A stretch of 64,000 nt of DNA from Sphingomonadales bacterium Ga0077557 (GTDB lineage Bacteria; Pseudomonadota; Alphaproteobacteria; Sphingomonadales; Sphingomonadaceae), in contig LNFI01000036.1 in NCBI GenBank assembly GCA_001464615.1, positions 1 to 64,000 of the forward strand. Direction: 5' to 3'. The position numbers and the translations under genes are program-made. The notes beneath the pieces are model-generated. The model had not been told where the DNA came from, ran no database searches, and saw only the letters and a program-made list of their open reading frames with translations. Of this stretch, positions 17,381 to 26,041 are shown piece after piece (the first letter of the stretch is position 1; each line of letters starts with the position of its first letter).

Positions 17381-17893
17381 CTATATTTTCTCCAATGCCC
17401 CCCGCGAGACGCGAACCCCCGCCATCTGCCGCCGCTTCAACTCGGCCTTCAGCACTTCGGGTTTGGGCGCATAGATGAAGCCAAAACTCACCGTGCCGTG
17501 CTTGGTTTCCACGACATGGTGCAGCCGGTGCGCCTGCACGATCCGCTTCATGTAATTCCAGCGCGGCACATAGCCGGTTTCGAATCGGCGATGGACGATG
17601 ATGTCGTGAAAGCCGAGATAGATCGCGCCATAGCCTGCGATCCCGGCGCCGAGCCATGTCGCCCAGTCACCCGTTGTGCCGCTCGTCCCCAACACCAGCA
17701 GCACAACCGACGGCGTCGCGAAGATCACGAAGAACCAGTCGTTGAGCTCCCAGAAGCCAGTGCGGGGCTGGTGGTGGCTTTCATGCAGGAACCAGCCAAA
17801 GCCATGCATCACCCAACGGTGAACGACATAGGCGAACACCTCCATCCCCAGGATGGTGGCGAAGAACAGGGCGAAACCGGCGATGATCGACAT
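17381..17893 (-). CDS. crtZ: Beta-carotene 3-hydroxylase
   Basis: CrtZ is a membrane di-iron hydroxylase that converts beta-carotene to cryptoxanthin and zeaxanthin, a step toward the yellow pigments of sphingomonads. The 170-residue product has all histidine boxes: H25xxxxH30, H37xxHH41, H96xxxxH101 and H122xxHH126. Hydrophobic helices lie around residues 1-24, 53-70 and 80-95. The other crt genes are not in the window, so it appears to stand alone. Confidence 0.93.
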   Translation of the reverse strand: MSIIAGFALFFATILGMEVFAYVVHRWVMHGFGWFLHESHHQPRTGFWELNDWFFVIFATPSVVLLVLGTSGTTGDWATWLGAGIAGYGAIYLGFHDIIVHRRFETGYVPRWNYMKRIVQAHRLHHVVETKHGTVSFGFIYAPKPEVLKAELKRRQMAGVRVSRGALEKI

Positions 17894-18012
17894 GCGCCAA
17901 CTATATGCCCGGCGCGCGCAGAAGGCGATAGGACGAAGGCATATCTGGATTTGGTCTTCACACTGTGCTTAAGGCAACCCGATTCCCGATCCTTGCAAAG
18001 GCGCTGGCCCTT

Positions 18013-19212
18013 ATGAACATCCACGAATATCAGGCCAAGGAACTGCTCGCCACCTATGGCGTCCCCGTCCCCGCCGGCTTTGCCGCGATGACTGTCGAAG
18101 AAGCGGTGGAGGCCTCCAAGAAGCTGCCCGGGCCGCTTTATGTCGTAAAGGCGCAAATCCATGCCGGTGGTCGCGGCAAGGGCAAATTTGTCGAGCTGCC
18201 ACCCGAAGCCAAGGGCGGTGTTCGCCTCGCCCGCAGCGCGGATGAAGTCCGTGCGGCGGCGACCGACATGCTCGGCAACACGCTGGTGACGATCCAGACC
18301 GGTGAACATGGCAAGCAAGTCAACCGGCTTTACGTCACCGATGGCGTCGATATCGCCAAGGAATTTTATCTGGCGCTGCTTGTTAACCGCGCGAGTGGGC
18401 GGATCGGCATGGTCGTCTCAACCGAAGGTGGCATGGACATCGAAACCGTCGCGCACGACACGCCGGAAAAGATCCAGACGCTCGACATCGATCCCGCGAC
18501 TGGCTTCATGCCGCATCACGGCCGCGCCGTTGCCGCTGCGCTCGGCCTGACCGGCGATCTCGCCAAGCAGGCGTCGAACACGGCATCGAAGCTTTACGAC
18601 GCGTTTATCGGCACCGATGCCGCGCAGATTGAAATCAACCCGCTGGCCGTCACCACTGACAACCAATTGCTGGTGCTCGATGCCAAGGTCGGCTTCGATG
18701 CCAATGCCTTGTTCCGCCACAAGGACCTGATGGCGCTGCGCGACGAGACCGAGGAAGACCCCGCCGAACTCGAAGCGTCGAAATATGACCTCGCCTATAT
18801 CAAGCTCGACGGCGACATCGGCTGCATGGTCAACGGCGCCGGGCTCGCGATGGCGACGATGGATATCATCAAGCTCAACGGCATGTTCCCCGCCAATTTC
18901 CTCGATGTCGGCGGCGGCGCGAACAAGGAAAAGGTGACGGCGGCGTTCAAGATCATCCTTGCCGACCCGAACGTGAAGGGCATCCTCGTCAACATCTTCG
19001 GCGGTATCATGAAGTGCGACATCATCGCCGAGGGCATCGTCGCGGCGGCCAAGGAAGTGAATTTGTCGGTGCCTTTGGTGGTTCGACTGGAAGGCACCAA
19101 TGTCGAAGCAGGCAAGGACATCCTGGCCAATTCGGGCCTCGCGATCGTCCCCGCCAATGATCTGGGCGATGCCGCACGGAAAATCGTCGCCGAAGTGCAG
19201 AAGGCAGCGTAA
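18013..19212 (+). CDS. sucC: Succinyl-CoA synthetase beta subunit
   Basis: The ADP-forming TCA-cycle enzyme subunit with the ATP-grasp and succinate-binding parts. The 399-residue product begins [20 protein letters not shown] and has [27 protein letters not shown], the [15 protein letters not shown] block and [16 protein letters not shown]. The ATG at 18013 is the family start. The usual partner sucD does not follow; the next gene is a small coiled-coil protein and then etfB. Confidence 0.96.
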   Translation: MNIHEYQAKELLATYGVPVPAGFAAMTVEEAVEASKKLPGPLYVVKAQIHAGGRGKGKFVELPPEAKGGVRLARSADEVRAAATDMLGNTLVTIQTGEHGKQVNRLYVTDGVDIAKEFYLALLVNRASGRIGMVVSTEGGMDIETVAHDTPEKIQTLDIDPATGFMPHHGRAVAAALGLTGDLAKQASNTASKLYDAFIGTDAAQIEINPLAVTTDNQLLVLDAKVGFDANALFRHKDLMALRDETEEDPAELEASKYDLAYIKLDGDIGCMVNGAGLAMATMDIIKLNGMFPANFLDVGGGANKEKVTAAFKIILADPNVKGILVNIFGGIMKCDIIAEGIVAAAKEVNLSVPLVVRLEGTNVEAGKDILANSGLAIVPANDLGDAARKIVAEVQKAA

Positions 19213-19221
19213 AAGGCAGCG

Positions 19222-19464
19222 ATGAACGACAATGTCGAAAACCTGATGCTCGAGCATCTCAAGCGCTTTCAGGCGACGCTGGAGCGTATCGAGCAACATC
19301 TCGGCGAGTTGACGGTCAGGCAGGCTGAAACCCATACAGCGGTGCTCGCCGTTCGTCGAGATCAGGTCAACGATGCAGAGATTTCAGCGCATCTCCAGGT
19401 GCAGCTCGACGGTGTGAAGGAACGGTTGGCGCGGATCGAGCGGCGGCTAGACCTGTCGAACTGA
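19222..19464 (+). CDS. Small helical protein between sucC and etfB
   Basis: An 80-residue protein I cannot name. It is nearly all helix-forming and carries heptad-like Leu/Ile spacing ([21 protein letters not shown], then [14 protein letters not shown]), so it probably forms a coiled coil. It begins 9 bp after the sucC stop and ends 42 bp before etfB. The short sequence AAGGCAGCG occurs both at the sucC end and before this ATG. Confidence 0.65.
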   Translation: MNDNVENLMLEHLKRFQATLERIEQHLGELTVRQAETHTAVLAVRRDQVNDAEISAHLQVQLDGVKERLARIERRLDLSN

Positions 19465-19506
19465 CGCGGCCCGGCTGATCGGAAGACGTTTACGAAGAGG
19501 AAGCAC

Positions 19507-20256
19507 ATGAAAGTACTGGTCCCCGTCAAGCGCGTGCTTGACTATAACGTAAAGCCCCGCGTGAAGGCGGACGGCACGGGCATCGATCTTGCCAACGTCA
19601 AGATGAGCATGAACCCGTTCGATGAGATCGCGGTTGAGGAAGCCATTCGCCTGAAGGAAAAGGGCGTCGTGACCGAAATCGTCGCCGTCTCGATCGGCGA
19701 GCAAAAGGCGCAGGAAACATTGCGCACCGCACTCGCGATGGGCGCTGACCGCGCGATCCTGATCGTCACCGAAGACCGGGTCGAGCCGCTCGGCGTTGCC
19801 AAGCTGCTGAAAGCGATTGCTGACGAGGAACAGCCAGGGCTGATCATCCTGGGCAAGCAGGCGATCGACGATGACAACAACCAGACGGGCCAGATGCTCG
19901 CTGCACTCACCGGCTGGGGCCAGGGCACTTTTGCCAGCGCGGTTGAAGTGACCGGCGACACCGTCAAGGTCACGCGTGAGATTGACGGCGGATCGGAGAC
20001 GGTCGACCTCAAGCTCCCTGCCATTGTCACCACTGACCTGCGCCTCAACGAGCCGCGCTATGCATCGCTGCCCAACATCATGAAGGCAAAGGCCAAGCCG
20101 CTCGCGCAGAAAACAGCGGCGGATTATGGTGTCGATATCGCCCCGCGCATCACGACGCTGAAGGTCGAGGAACCCGCCAAGCGCAGTGCGGGGGTGAAGG
20201 TCGCCGATGTCGATGAACTGATCGGCAAGCTGAAGGCATTGGGAGTGGTTGCTTAA
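19507..20256 (+). CDS. etfB: Electron transfer flavoprotein beta subunit
   Basis: EtfB with EtfA collects electrons from acyl-CoA and other flavin dehydrogenases and passes them to ETF-ubiquinone oxidoreductase. The 249-residue product begins [19 protein letters not shown] and has the ADP/AMP-binding block [25 protein letters not shown] and the recognition-loop region [24 protein letters not shown] precedes the ATG. A REP-like palindrome separates it from etfA. Confidence 0.96.
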   Translation: MKVLVPVKRVLDYNVKPRVKADGTGIDLANVKMSMNPFDEIAVEEAIRLKEKGVVTEIVAVSIGEQKAQETLRTALAMGADRAILIVTEDRVEPLGVAKLLKAIADEEQPGLIILGKQAIDDDNNQTGQMLAALTGWGQGTFASAVEVTGDTVKVTREIDGGSETVDLKLPAIVTTDLRLNEPRYASLPNIMKAKAKPLAQKTAADYGVDIAPRITTLKVEEPAKRSAGVKVADVDELIGKLKALGVVA

Positions 20257-20267
20257 CGCACCCACCC

Positions 20268-20370
20268 CGTTCGGCCTGAGTAGCGGCTGAGCTTGTCGAA
20301 GACGCGTATCGAAGGGCAAGTGCTTCGATACGCCATTTCGACTTCGCTCAATGGCTACTCAGCACGAACG
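20268..20370. repeat. REP-like palindrome between etfB and etfA
   Basis: The outer arms CGTTCGGCCTGAGTAGC (20268-20284) and GCTACTCAGCACGAACG (20354-20370) pair with two mismatches. A perfect inner stem GTATCGAAG-GGCAAGTG-CTTCGATAC lies between, and the familiar ATTTCGACTTCGCTCA sequence follows. It sits inside what should be a two-gene operon and could affect the ratio of the two subunits. Confidence 0.75.
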
Positions 20371-20408
20371 GATGAATGATTTTTTCACTCCAGAAGGGAG
20401 TTGTTGAG

Positions 20409-21338
20409 ATGAAGACGTTGGTTTGGGTCGAACATGACGGCGCGACCGTCAAGGATGCCACGCTGTCGGCAGTCACCGCTGCGAGTCAGCTGGGCGACGT
20501 CCATTTGCTCGTCGCCGGGCAAGGCGTTGGGGCGGTCGCCGACGCAGCCGCGAAGATCGCTGGCGTGGGCAAGGTCCATGTCGCCGATGATGCGGCTTTC
20601 GCGCATGCGCTCGCCGAAAACGTTGCGCCGCTTGTCGCCGAACTGATGGGCCATCATGACGCGTTCGTCGTGCCCTCAACCTCGACCGGCAAGAACATCG
20701 CGCCGCGCGTCGCCGCGCTGCTCGACGTAATGCAGATCAGCGACATCCTGTCGGTTGAAGGCGACAACAGCTTCACCCGGCCAATCTATGCCGGCAACGC
20801 GATCGCCACGGTCAAATCGTCCGACGCCAAATTGGTGCTGACGGTGCGCGGCACCGCCTTTGCCAAGGCCGCGACCGAGGGTGGTTCGGCGGCGATCGAG
20901 GCGGTCGGCTCGACGGGAGAAAAGGGTGTCTCAACCTTCATCTCGTCCGAAATCGCCAAGTCGGAACGCCCCGAGCTGACCAGCGCCAAGATCATCGTCT
21001 CGGGTGGTCGCGCGCTGCAGAACAGCGAGAATTTCACGACGATTATCGAACCGCTCGCCGACAAGCTCGGCGCCGGCGTCGGCGCGAGCCGCGCGGCGGT
21101 CGATGCGGGCTATGTCCCCAATGATTATCAGGTCGGTCAAACCGGCAAAATTGTCGCCCCGGAAGTGTACATCGCGGTCGGCATCTCGGGCGCGATTCAG
21201 CATCTGGCGGGGATGAAGGATTCCAAGACCATCATTGCCATCAACAAGGATGAAGATGCGCCGATCTTCCAGGTTGCCGACATCGGTTTGGTGGGTGATT
21301 TGTTCAAGATCGTGCCGGAGTTGACGGGAAAGCTGTAA
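20409..21338 (+). CDS. etfA: Electron transfer flavoprotein alpha subunit
   Basis: The FAD-binding partner of EtfB. The 309-residue product has the N-terminal EtfA/B domain ([11 protein letters not shown]) and a central [14 protein letters not shown] block. Its C-terminal FAD-binding domain reads [36 protein letters not shown] and [19 protein letters not shown] stands before the ATG at 20409. A strong terminator follows at 21363-21397, ending the unit. Confidence 0.96.
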   Translation: MKTLVWVEHDGATVKDATLSAVTAASQLGDVHLLVAGQGVGAVADAAAKIAGVGKVHVADDAAFAHALAENVAPLVAELMGHHDAFVVPSTSTGKNIAPRVAALLDVMQISDILSVEGDNSFTRPIYAGNAIATVKSSDAKLVLTVRGTAFAKAATEGGSAAIEAVGSTGEKGVSTFISSEIAKSERPELTSAKIIVSGGRALQNSENFTTIIEPLADKLGAGVGASRAAVDAGYVPNDYQVGQTGKIVAPEVYIAVGISGAIQHLAGMKDSKTIIAINKDEDAPIFQVADIGLVGDLFKIVPELTGKL

Positions 21339-21362
21339 ACGCTAACATTTTCGAATCTAGAA

Positions 21363-21397
21363 GGGGCGTTGCGAGAGATCGCGGCGCCCTTTTTTTT
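21363..21397 (+). terminator. Intrinsic terminator of etfBA
   Basis: The stem GGGCGTTGCGA / TCGCGGCGCCC has 11 pairs, two of them G-U, closes on a GAGA tetraloop and is followed by eight T residues. It begins 25 bp past the etfA stop. Confidence 0.9.
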
Positions 21398-21529
21398 GGG
21401 CTTGTTGCAAACCAGCATATCGATTGAAGGTCCGATTGCTTTGTAGAGGCATTATTTCGGGCGATGTCGACCCATCGCTTAGTTTTCAATTATCATTGTC
21501 TTTATATTTCTTCATGCATTGAAGCGCTT

Positions 21530-23146
21530 ATGCGTCGCGCACTTCCCATCTCGCTCCTGTTCTTTGTTGCCACCGGGATCGTATTTCTGCTTCAGAAATC
21601 GCCGGCGACCGGGATCTTTATGATGTTGATGCTGGCCATGTTCTGGTCGGTGATTCTCATAAATGCCGGGCTCATTGGCATCGCAATAGAAGCGCTGACG
21701 GGCAGGGTTTACCGTGCTTGGATTCTGCTGCCGCTCATCGTTTACGTCACGAATTTCGGTTTTGCGGCATATGATCATTTTACTTTGAAAACACTGCGCG
21801 CTGCCTACGATATTGCAAACGCGCAAGTTCATGTTCCCTTCAATTCCAACCGGCAGGCTCTCGTTTTCGATAAAGATGGTTCTCCTGAATGGTACACGCA
21901 GAACTACGCCTTGGAGGCCGCTTATTTGGCGAATGAGAAACAACCGGAGGAAGTGCGTTCGACGCGGCTGATCGATCGAGCCCTATGCGATGCAGTAAGG
22001 GGTAACTCGTCGCTGAGCGCGGCAAGAATCTACACATTCGGGTTCCACGATGGAGAAGCACTCGGGGGCACGGGCTTCGAAAGAAGATTCTGCACTATCA
22101 GTATGCCGGAAGCTCCCAAGATGCCTGTTATTCGGATCAAAGTAGAAAAATCTCACTCGAAGGTAGCATTTCTCCCGATTCAGAATGCAACAACAACGAT
22201 CGAAACACCCGATGGCAAGAGAGTGAAACTGCGCGGTGGAACCGCCTCGCCGCTTTACTGGATTCCGATGCCAGTGATGGGCTGTGCATTAAACTCGGGC
22301 GCGCCCAGCTGGGATTGTGTGTGGGTCTTATTGCGGGATGATTTTACGCCGATAGTCTCTGGATCGACACGGTACCGCCGAGATTTATTCACCTTAGCAC
22401 GTGCGTTAGGTTTACGACCTGTTGCGAAGTCGGAACGAAAGGCGGGGTCGCCTCCGGCTGTAATCCTTGCCCGTATGGAGAAGATCGAAAGCGAAACACT
22501 TCAACGCCAGCTCGCCAATCTGGATGCGATGATTGCAGACCCTTTGTTGGATAATCCAGATTGGGATGTTGGAGTGCTCGCACGAGACTCGGGTATACTT
22601 TCGCAAAAATCGACGATGATCATGATTGGCGTGGAAAAATCGGCAGCGATCACCGGAACGCACCGCGGCAAGGCGCGTGAGAGTGGTAGAATACTTGCAG
22701 GCCTGCTCGCCCGATTGCCGGATGAAATCTTCCGACAACTCAAACCGCGCATTCTTGGGGTTTATAAAAAGGCTGATGATGAACATTGGCTCTGGGAAGC
22801 GGAAACCCTTATCCGACGACTTGGTGATCTGGGCGTCGAAGCCATGCCCTTCCTCATCAACCCGCGCGCGTCAGGCGGCAACGTAAACAATGCGGGGATC
22901 GAGGCAATTTGCCGCGTTGGTGTTGCTGGACGAGAATTGGCAATGCCCGCACTTTTGTCGATGTGGAATGCGTCACGCGACCGATTTGATTGGGACCGGC
23001 GACAGGCGCTCTTCGTTGCCATGCAGAGACTGAACATCGAACCGCCTCCGCTAACGCAGGTCAAAGGAAATCAGTTGTCCAACCCGCGTAGAACCTCGTC
23101 CGACATTTCTCCCCAGTCACCTGCGTCGGTCTGCTCAACCCGCTAA
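21530..23146 (+). CDS. Hypothetical multi-domain membrane protein, atypical composition
   Basis: I do not recognise this 538-residue protein. The start at ATG 21530 gives MRRALPISLLFFVATG. Three hydrophobic segments fall in about the first 85 residues, then a soluble region of about 230 residues with several cysteines (CDAVRG, RRFCTI, MGCALNSG). The last 200 residues look helical and may be a HEAT/Armadillo-like solenoid (repeated ALPFL/ICRVG-type helices). The extreme C-terminus (NPRRTSSDISPQSPAS) is disordered and may be a read-through tail. Base composition is clearly lower in GC than its neighbours, with TTA, TTT and ATA codons. It sits alone between a terminator and mobile-element debris, consistent with horizontal gain. 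Confidence 0.7.
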   Translation: MRRALPISLLFFVATGIVFLLQKSPATGIFMMLMLAMFWSVILINAGLIGIAIEALTGRVYRAWILLPLIVYVTNFGFAAYDHFTLKTLRAAYDIANAQVHVPFNSNRQALVFDKDGSPEWYTQNYALEAAYLANEKQPEEVRSTRLIDRALCDAVRGNSSLSAARIYTFGFHDGEALGGTGFERRFCTISMPEAPKMPVIRIKVEKSHSKVAFLPIQNATTTIETPDGKRVKLRGGTASPLYWIPMPVMGCALNSGAPSWDCVWVLLRDDFTPIVSGSTRYRRDLFTLARALGLRPVAKSERKAGSPPAVILARMEKIESETLQRQLANLDAMIADPLLDNPDWDVGVLARDSGILSQKSTMIMIGVEKSAAITGTHRGKARESGRILAGLLARLPDEIFRQLKPRILGVYKKADDEHWLWEAETLIRRLGDLGVEAMPFLINPRASGGNVNNAGIEAICRVGVAGRELAMPALLSMWNASRDRFDWDRRQALFVAMQRLNIEPPPLTQVKGNQLSNPRRTSSDISPQSPASVCSTR

Positions 23147-23170
23147 GAACGAATTCGGCGTAGTCAGCGG

Positions 23171-23202
23171 CAAATTACGGGGACACCAAATTACGGGGAC
23201 AC
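23171..23202. repeat. Tandem CAAATTACGGGGACAC repeat
   Basis: Two perfect adjacent copies of a 16-bp unit, followed by AATACTTAATTCC. The unit GGGGACAC..AATTACGG is typical of flanks of REP-associated tyrosine transposases, so this may be a scar of such an element. No transposase is left. Confidence 0.65.
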
Positions 23203-23762
23203 AATACTTAATTCCCCAGCGGGAATGGCTGGCCAATACGGTCTATTTCGCCGAGTAAACGAACGACCATTATTTGGGCCGGTAACGAGGACCACGAAGC
23301 GACCGGGCCTGGGCGAAACCCGCCACTTCTTTCCTACAACAACGAGCTCTGCTACACTTCCCCCGGCTCTTTCACACCGTCGATCACCTCATCCCCGTAG
23401 CGGGACAACCTGCTCGCTTCACTGAAGTGCTGCCCTCCTGAAAATACTCATGGTCAGTGCGACCATTAGGGAACATTCGCGCCCGCACTGGCCATGAGGC
23501 AACGCGATTGCCAGACACGCGGACGGTTTTTTGCATGCCGGCCTTCTGGACATTAGCCGCCATAAACCCGATCACTTCCCGGCCTTGTGCCCGGCTGGTA
23601 ACTCCCTCCCCTCCCCAGAAGCCGGGGGCCACGTGCTGACCCGATCAAGTCACTGTTCTGTAGCCCCCAATTCATGCCATCATCGTCTCCATGATCGCTG
23701 CTGCCGCTCCCTTGCCCGCCGCCCGGACTGCGTGGCTGTTCGGCGCCGCCAAGCGAAGCGAT

Positions 23763-23786
23763 GGCAACCCGCAGTTTCCGCAACTT
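23763..23786 (+). promoter_or_regulatory. CCGCAGTTT-CCGCAACTT tandem motif before the nitrilase gene
   Basis: A 24-bp stretch that matches 30136-30159 (reverse strand) at 21 positions. It contains two 9-bp units of the CCGCAACTT type in tandem, ending 35 bp upstream of the nitrilase ATG. It may be a shared regulatory site; its function is unknown. Confidence 0.35.
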
Positions 23787-23821
23787 CACACTCGTCCACC
23801 GCAGCGAAACGGCCCGATGAT

Positions 23822-24775
23822 ATGACCACTCCCACCCGCCGCATCGCCGTCGTCCAAGCCGGCTCCACCCTGTTCGACACCCCCACCACGCTCGACCGCA
23901 TGGCGGCGCATGTCGAAAGCCTGCGGGCGCAACAGGTCGAGCTCGCCGTGTTCCCGGAGGCCTATGTTGGTGGCTATCCCAAGGGGCTCGATTTCGGCGC
24001 GCGCGTCGGCTCGCGCACGCCCGCGGGCCGCGATGATTTCGCGCGCTACTGGCAGTCGGCAATCACCGTACCCGGCCCCGAAGTCCAGCGCATGGGCGAG
24101 ATGGCGGCAAGCGCCAGCGCCACCCTCGTGGTCGGTGTTATCGAGCGGGGGAGCGGCACGCTATATTGCACTGCGCTCACCTTTGGTCCGGATGGCGCGC
24201 TGCTCGCCCGCCACCGCAAGCTGATGCCGACCGCCAGCGAACGGCTCATCTGGGGGCAGGGCGATGGCTCGACTCTCAACGTGGCCGAGACCCCCATCGG
24301 CAAAGTCGCCGCCGCGATCTGCTGGGAAAACTACATGCCAGCGCTCCGCCAGCATTATTATGCGCAAGGGGTCGAGTTCTATTGCGCGCCGACGGTCGAC
24401 GATCGCGACATTTGGCAAACGACGATGCGCCATATCGCCTATGAAGGCCGCTGCTTCGTGCTGAGCGCGTGCCAATATATGACGCGCGCTGATGCCCCGC
24501 CCGACTATGACTGCATCCAGGGCAATGACCCCGCAACCGTGCTGATCCGCGGCGGCAGTGTGATCGTCAGCCCGATGGGGGATGTGCTCGCCGGGCCGAT
24601 TTATGGGCAGGAGGCGGTGCTGGTCGCCGATATCGATCCGATCGATATCATGCGCGGGCGCTATGATCTCGACGTCAGCGGCCATTACGCCCGGCCGGAT
24701 GTTTTTACGCTGACGGTCGATACGCGCGCTCGCCAGCCAGTGACGACGACCACAAACGACCAAGGGGACAAATGA
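23822..24775 (+). CDS. Nitrilase / carbon-nitrogen hydrolase
   Basis: A 317-residue nitrilase-superfamily enzyme that hydrolyses a C-N bond, most likely a nitrile to acid and ammonia. The catalytic triad is visible: E46 in FPEAYVGGYPKG, K133 in HRKLMPTASER, and C167 in ICWENYMPALR. GYPKG and CWENYMP are features of true (aromatic or aliphatic) nitrilases rather than amidases. The ATG at 23822 fits the family. The stop is 1 bp before the dipeptidase ATG, so the two are almost surely co-translated from one transcript. Confidence 0.9.
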   Translation: MTTPTRRIAVVQAGSTLFDTPTTLDRMAAHVESLRAQQVELAVFPEAYVGGYPKGLDFGARVGSRTPAGRDDFARYWQSAITVPGPEVQRMGEMAASASATLVVGVIERGSGTLYCTALTFGPDGALLARHRKLMPTASERLIWGQGDGSTLNVAETPIGKVAAAICWENYMPALRQHYYAQGVEFYCAPTVDDRDIWQTTMRHIAYEGRCFVLSACQYMTRADAPPDYDCIQGNDPATVLIRGGSVIVSPMGDVLAGPIYGQEAVLVADIDPIDIMRGRYDLDVSGHYARPDVFTLTVDTRARQPVTTTTNDQGDK

Positions 24776-24776
24776 C

Positions 24777-26021
24777 ATGCTGACGCCATTGCTGCTGATC
24801 CTTGCCCAGGCCGCTCCCGCCCCGGCGCCTGCCGATCCCGCCACCGCCCAGCGGGTCGAGAAATTGCTCAGCGCCAGTCCGGTGATCGATGGCCATAACG
24901 ACCTGCCCTGGGAAATTCGCAAGAATCATGACGCAAAGGTCGAGGCGCTCGACCTGACCAAGGACACGTCCAAACTGCCGATCCCGCTCCAGACGGACAT
25001 TCCGCGCTTACGCAAAGGCCATGTCGGCGCGCAATTCTGGTCGGTCTGGATCACGGCGGACAATCTCGGCCCCCGCGCGGTGGAGATGACGCTGGAGGAG
25101 ATCGACATCGTCAAGCGCTTCGTCGCCGCCAATCCGGGCGCGTTCGAAATGGCGGGGTCCGCTGCCGACATCCGGCGGATCGAAAAATCGGGCAAGATCG
25201 CGTCGCTGATGGGGGTCGAAGGCGGCCATCAGATTGATGGGCGGTTGTCGGTGTTGCGCCGCTACTATGATCTCGGCGTCCGTTATATGACGCTCACCCA
25301 TACATCGAGCCTGCCCTGGGCCGATGCCTCGACCGATGAACCCCGGAGCGGCGGGCTAAGTCCGTTTGGCAAACAGGTGGTGGCGGAGATGAACCGCATC
25401 GGCATGATCGTCGATATCAGCCATGTCTCGGATGCGACGATGGCGGCGGTGCTCAGCGTCACCAAGGCGCCAGTGATGGCCTCGCATTCCTCAGCACGCG
25501 CGCTGGATAATGCGCCGCGCAACATTCCCGACGATCTGCTGGCGAAGATCGGTGCGAATGGCGGGGTGGTGATGGTCAATTTCTATCCCAGCTTCGTCTC
25601 GCAGGCGTGGCGCGACTGGGACAAGGCGCGGACCGACTATGCCAAATCGGTGGGTGCTTCAGCGGAAGTCTATGGCCCCAACGCCGCTGCGCCGGTGCTG
25701 GCATGGGAGGCAAGCCACCCCGAACCGGTCGTTACCTCCGCGACGATCGCCGATCATGTCGAGCACATCGCCCTGGTTGCGGGGCACGCGCATATTGGCT
25801 TGGGCAGCGATTATGACGGCATTAACGGCACCGCCCCGCGCGATATGACCGGCGTCGATGGCTATCCGGCGCTGTTCGCCGAATTGGCGCGGCGCGGGTG
25901 GAGCGACGCTGACCTGGCGGGCCTGGCGCGCGGCAATATCCTGCGGGTGATGGAAAAGGTGGAGGCGGTGGCGAAATCGATGGCGGGGATGCCGCCGGTG
26001 GACGCAACGGACCGGCCCTAA
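24777..26021 (+). CDS. Membrane dipeptidase (peptidase M19)
   Basis: A 414-residue zinc dipeptidase of the renal-dipeptidase family, which cleaves dipeptides and some D-amino-acid or beta-lactam substrates. The predicted zinc ligands are all present: H40 and D42 (IDGHND), E148 (GVEGGH), H216 (DISHVSD), H237 (ASHSSAR) and the later GSDYDG aspartate. The first 16 or so residues are a short signal peptide, followed by an Ala/Pro linker, so it is probably periplasmic. It pairs with the nitrilase gene, 1 bp upstream. Confidence 0.92.
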   Translation: MLTPLLLILAQAAPAPAPADPATAQRVEKLLSASPVIDGHNDLPWEIRKNHDAKVEALDLTKDTSKLPIPLQTDIPRLRKGHVGAQFWSVWITADNLGPRAVEMTLEEIDIVKRFVAANPGAFEMAGSAADIRRIEKSGKIASLMGVEGGHQIDGRLSVLRRYYDLGVRYMTLTHTSSLPWADASTDEPRSGGLSPFGKQVVAEMNRIGMIVDISHVSDATMAAVLSVTKAPVMASHSSARALDNAPRNIPDDLLAKIGANGGVVMVNFYPSFVSQAWRDWDKARTDYAKSVGASAEVYGPNAAAPVLAWEASHPEPVVTSATIADHVEHIALVAGHAHIGLGSDYDGINGTAPRDMTGVDGYPALFAELARRGWSDADLAGLARGNILRVMEKVEAVAKSMAGMPPVDATDRP

Positions 26022-26041
26022 AACCCGCCCTAAAACCCGCC
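26018..26041. repeat. 12-bp tandem duplication at a convergent gene junction
   Basis: CTAAAACCCGCC occurs twice in a row. The first copy supplies the stop codon of the dipeptidase gene on the plus strand. The second supplies the stop (CTA, read as TAG) of the deacetylase gene on the minus strand. Confidence 0.6.

Larger units (their letters stand above)
23147..23821. other. Gene-poor region, probable mobile-element debris
   Basis: This stretch of about 675 bp holds no convincing gene. It starts with a tandem 16-bp repeat (23171-23202) and AATACTTAATTCC, sequences of the kind found beside IS200/REP-associated transposases. The middle carries in-frame stops on both strands apart from an 82-codon minus frame (23384-23632) without recognisable homology. 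GTGCGACC at 23457-23464, followed by a GC-rich hairpin-forming stretch, recalls the 5' end of bacterial group II introns, but I cannot confirm it. The last 60 bases form the upstream region of the nitrilase gene. Confidence 0.5.

Noticed and set aside
23384..23632. 82-codon minus-strand frame in the gene-poor region
   Set aside because: No family match, no good ribosome site and an odd repeat-rich setting; more likely part of a decayed element.
26018..26041. 12-bp tandem duplication as the start of a repeat array
   Set aside because: Only two copies exist and they are explained by slippage at the junction of two gene ends.
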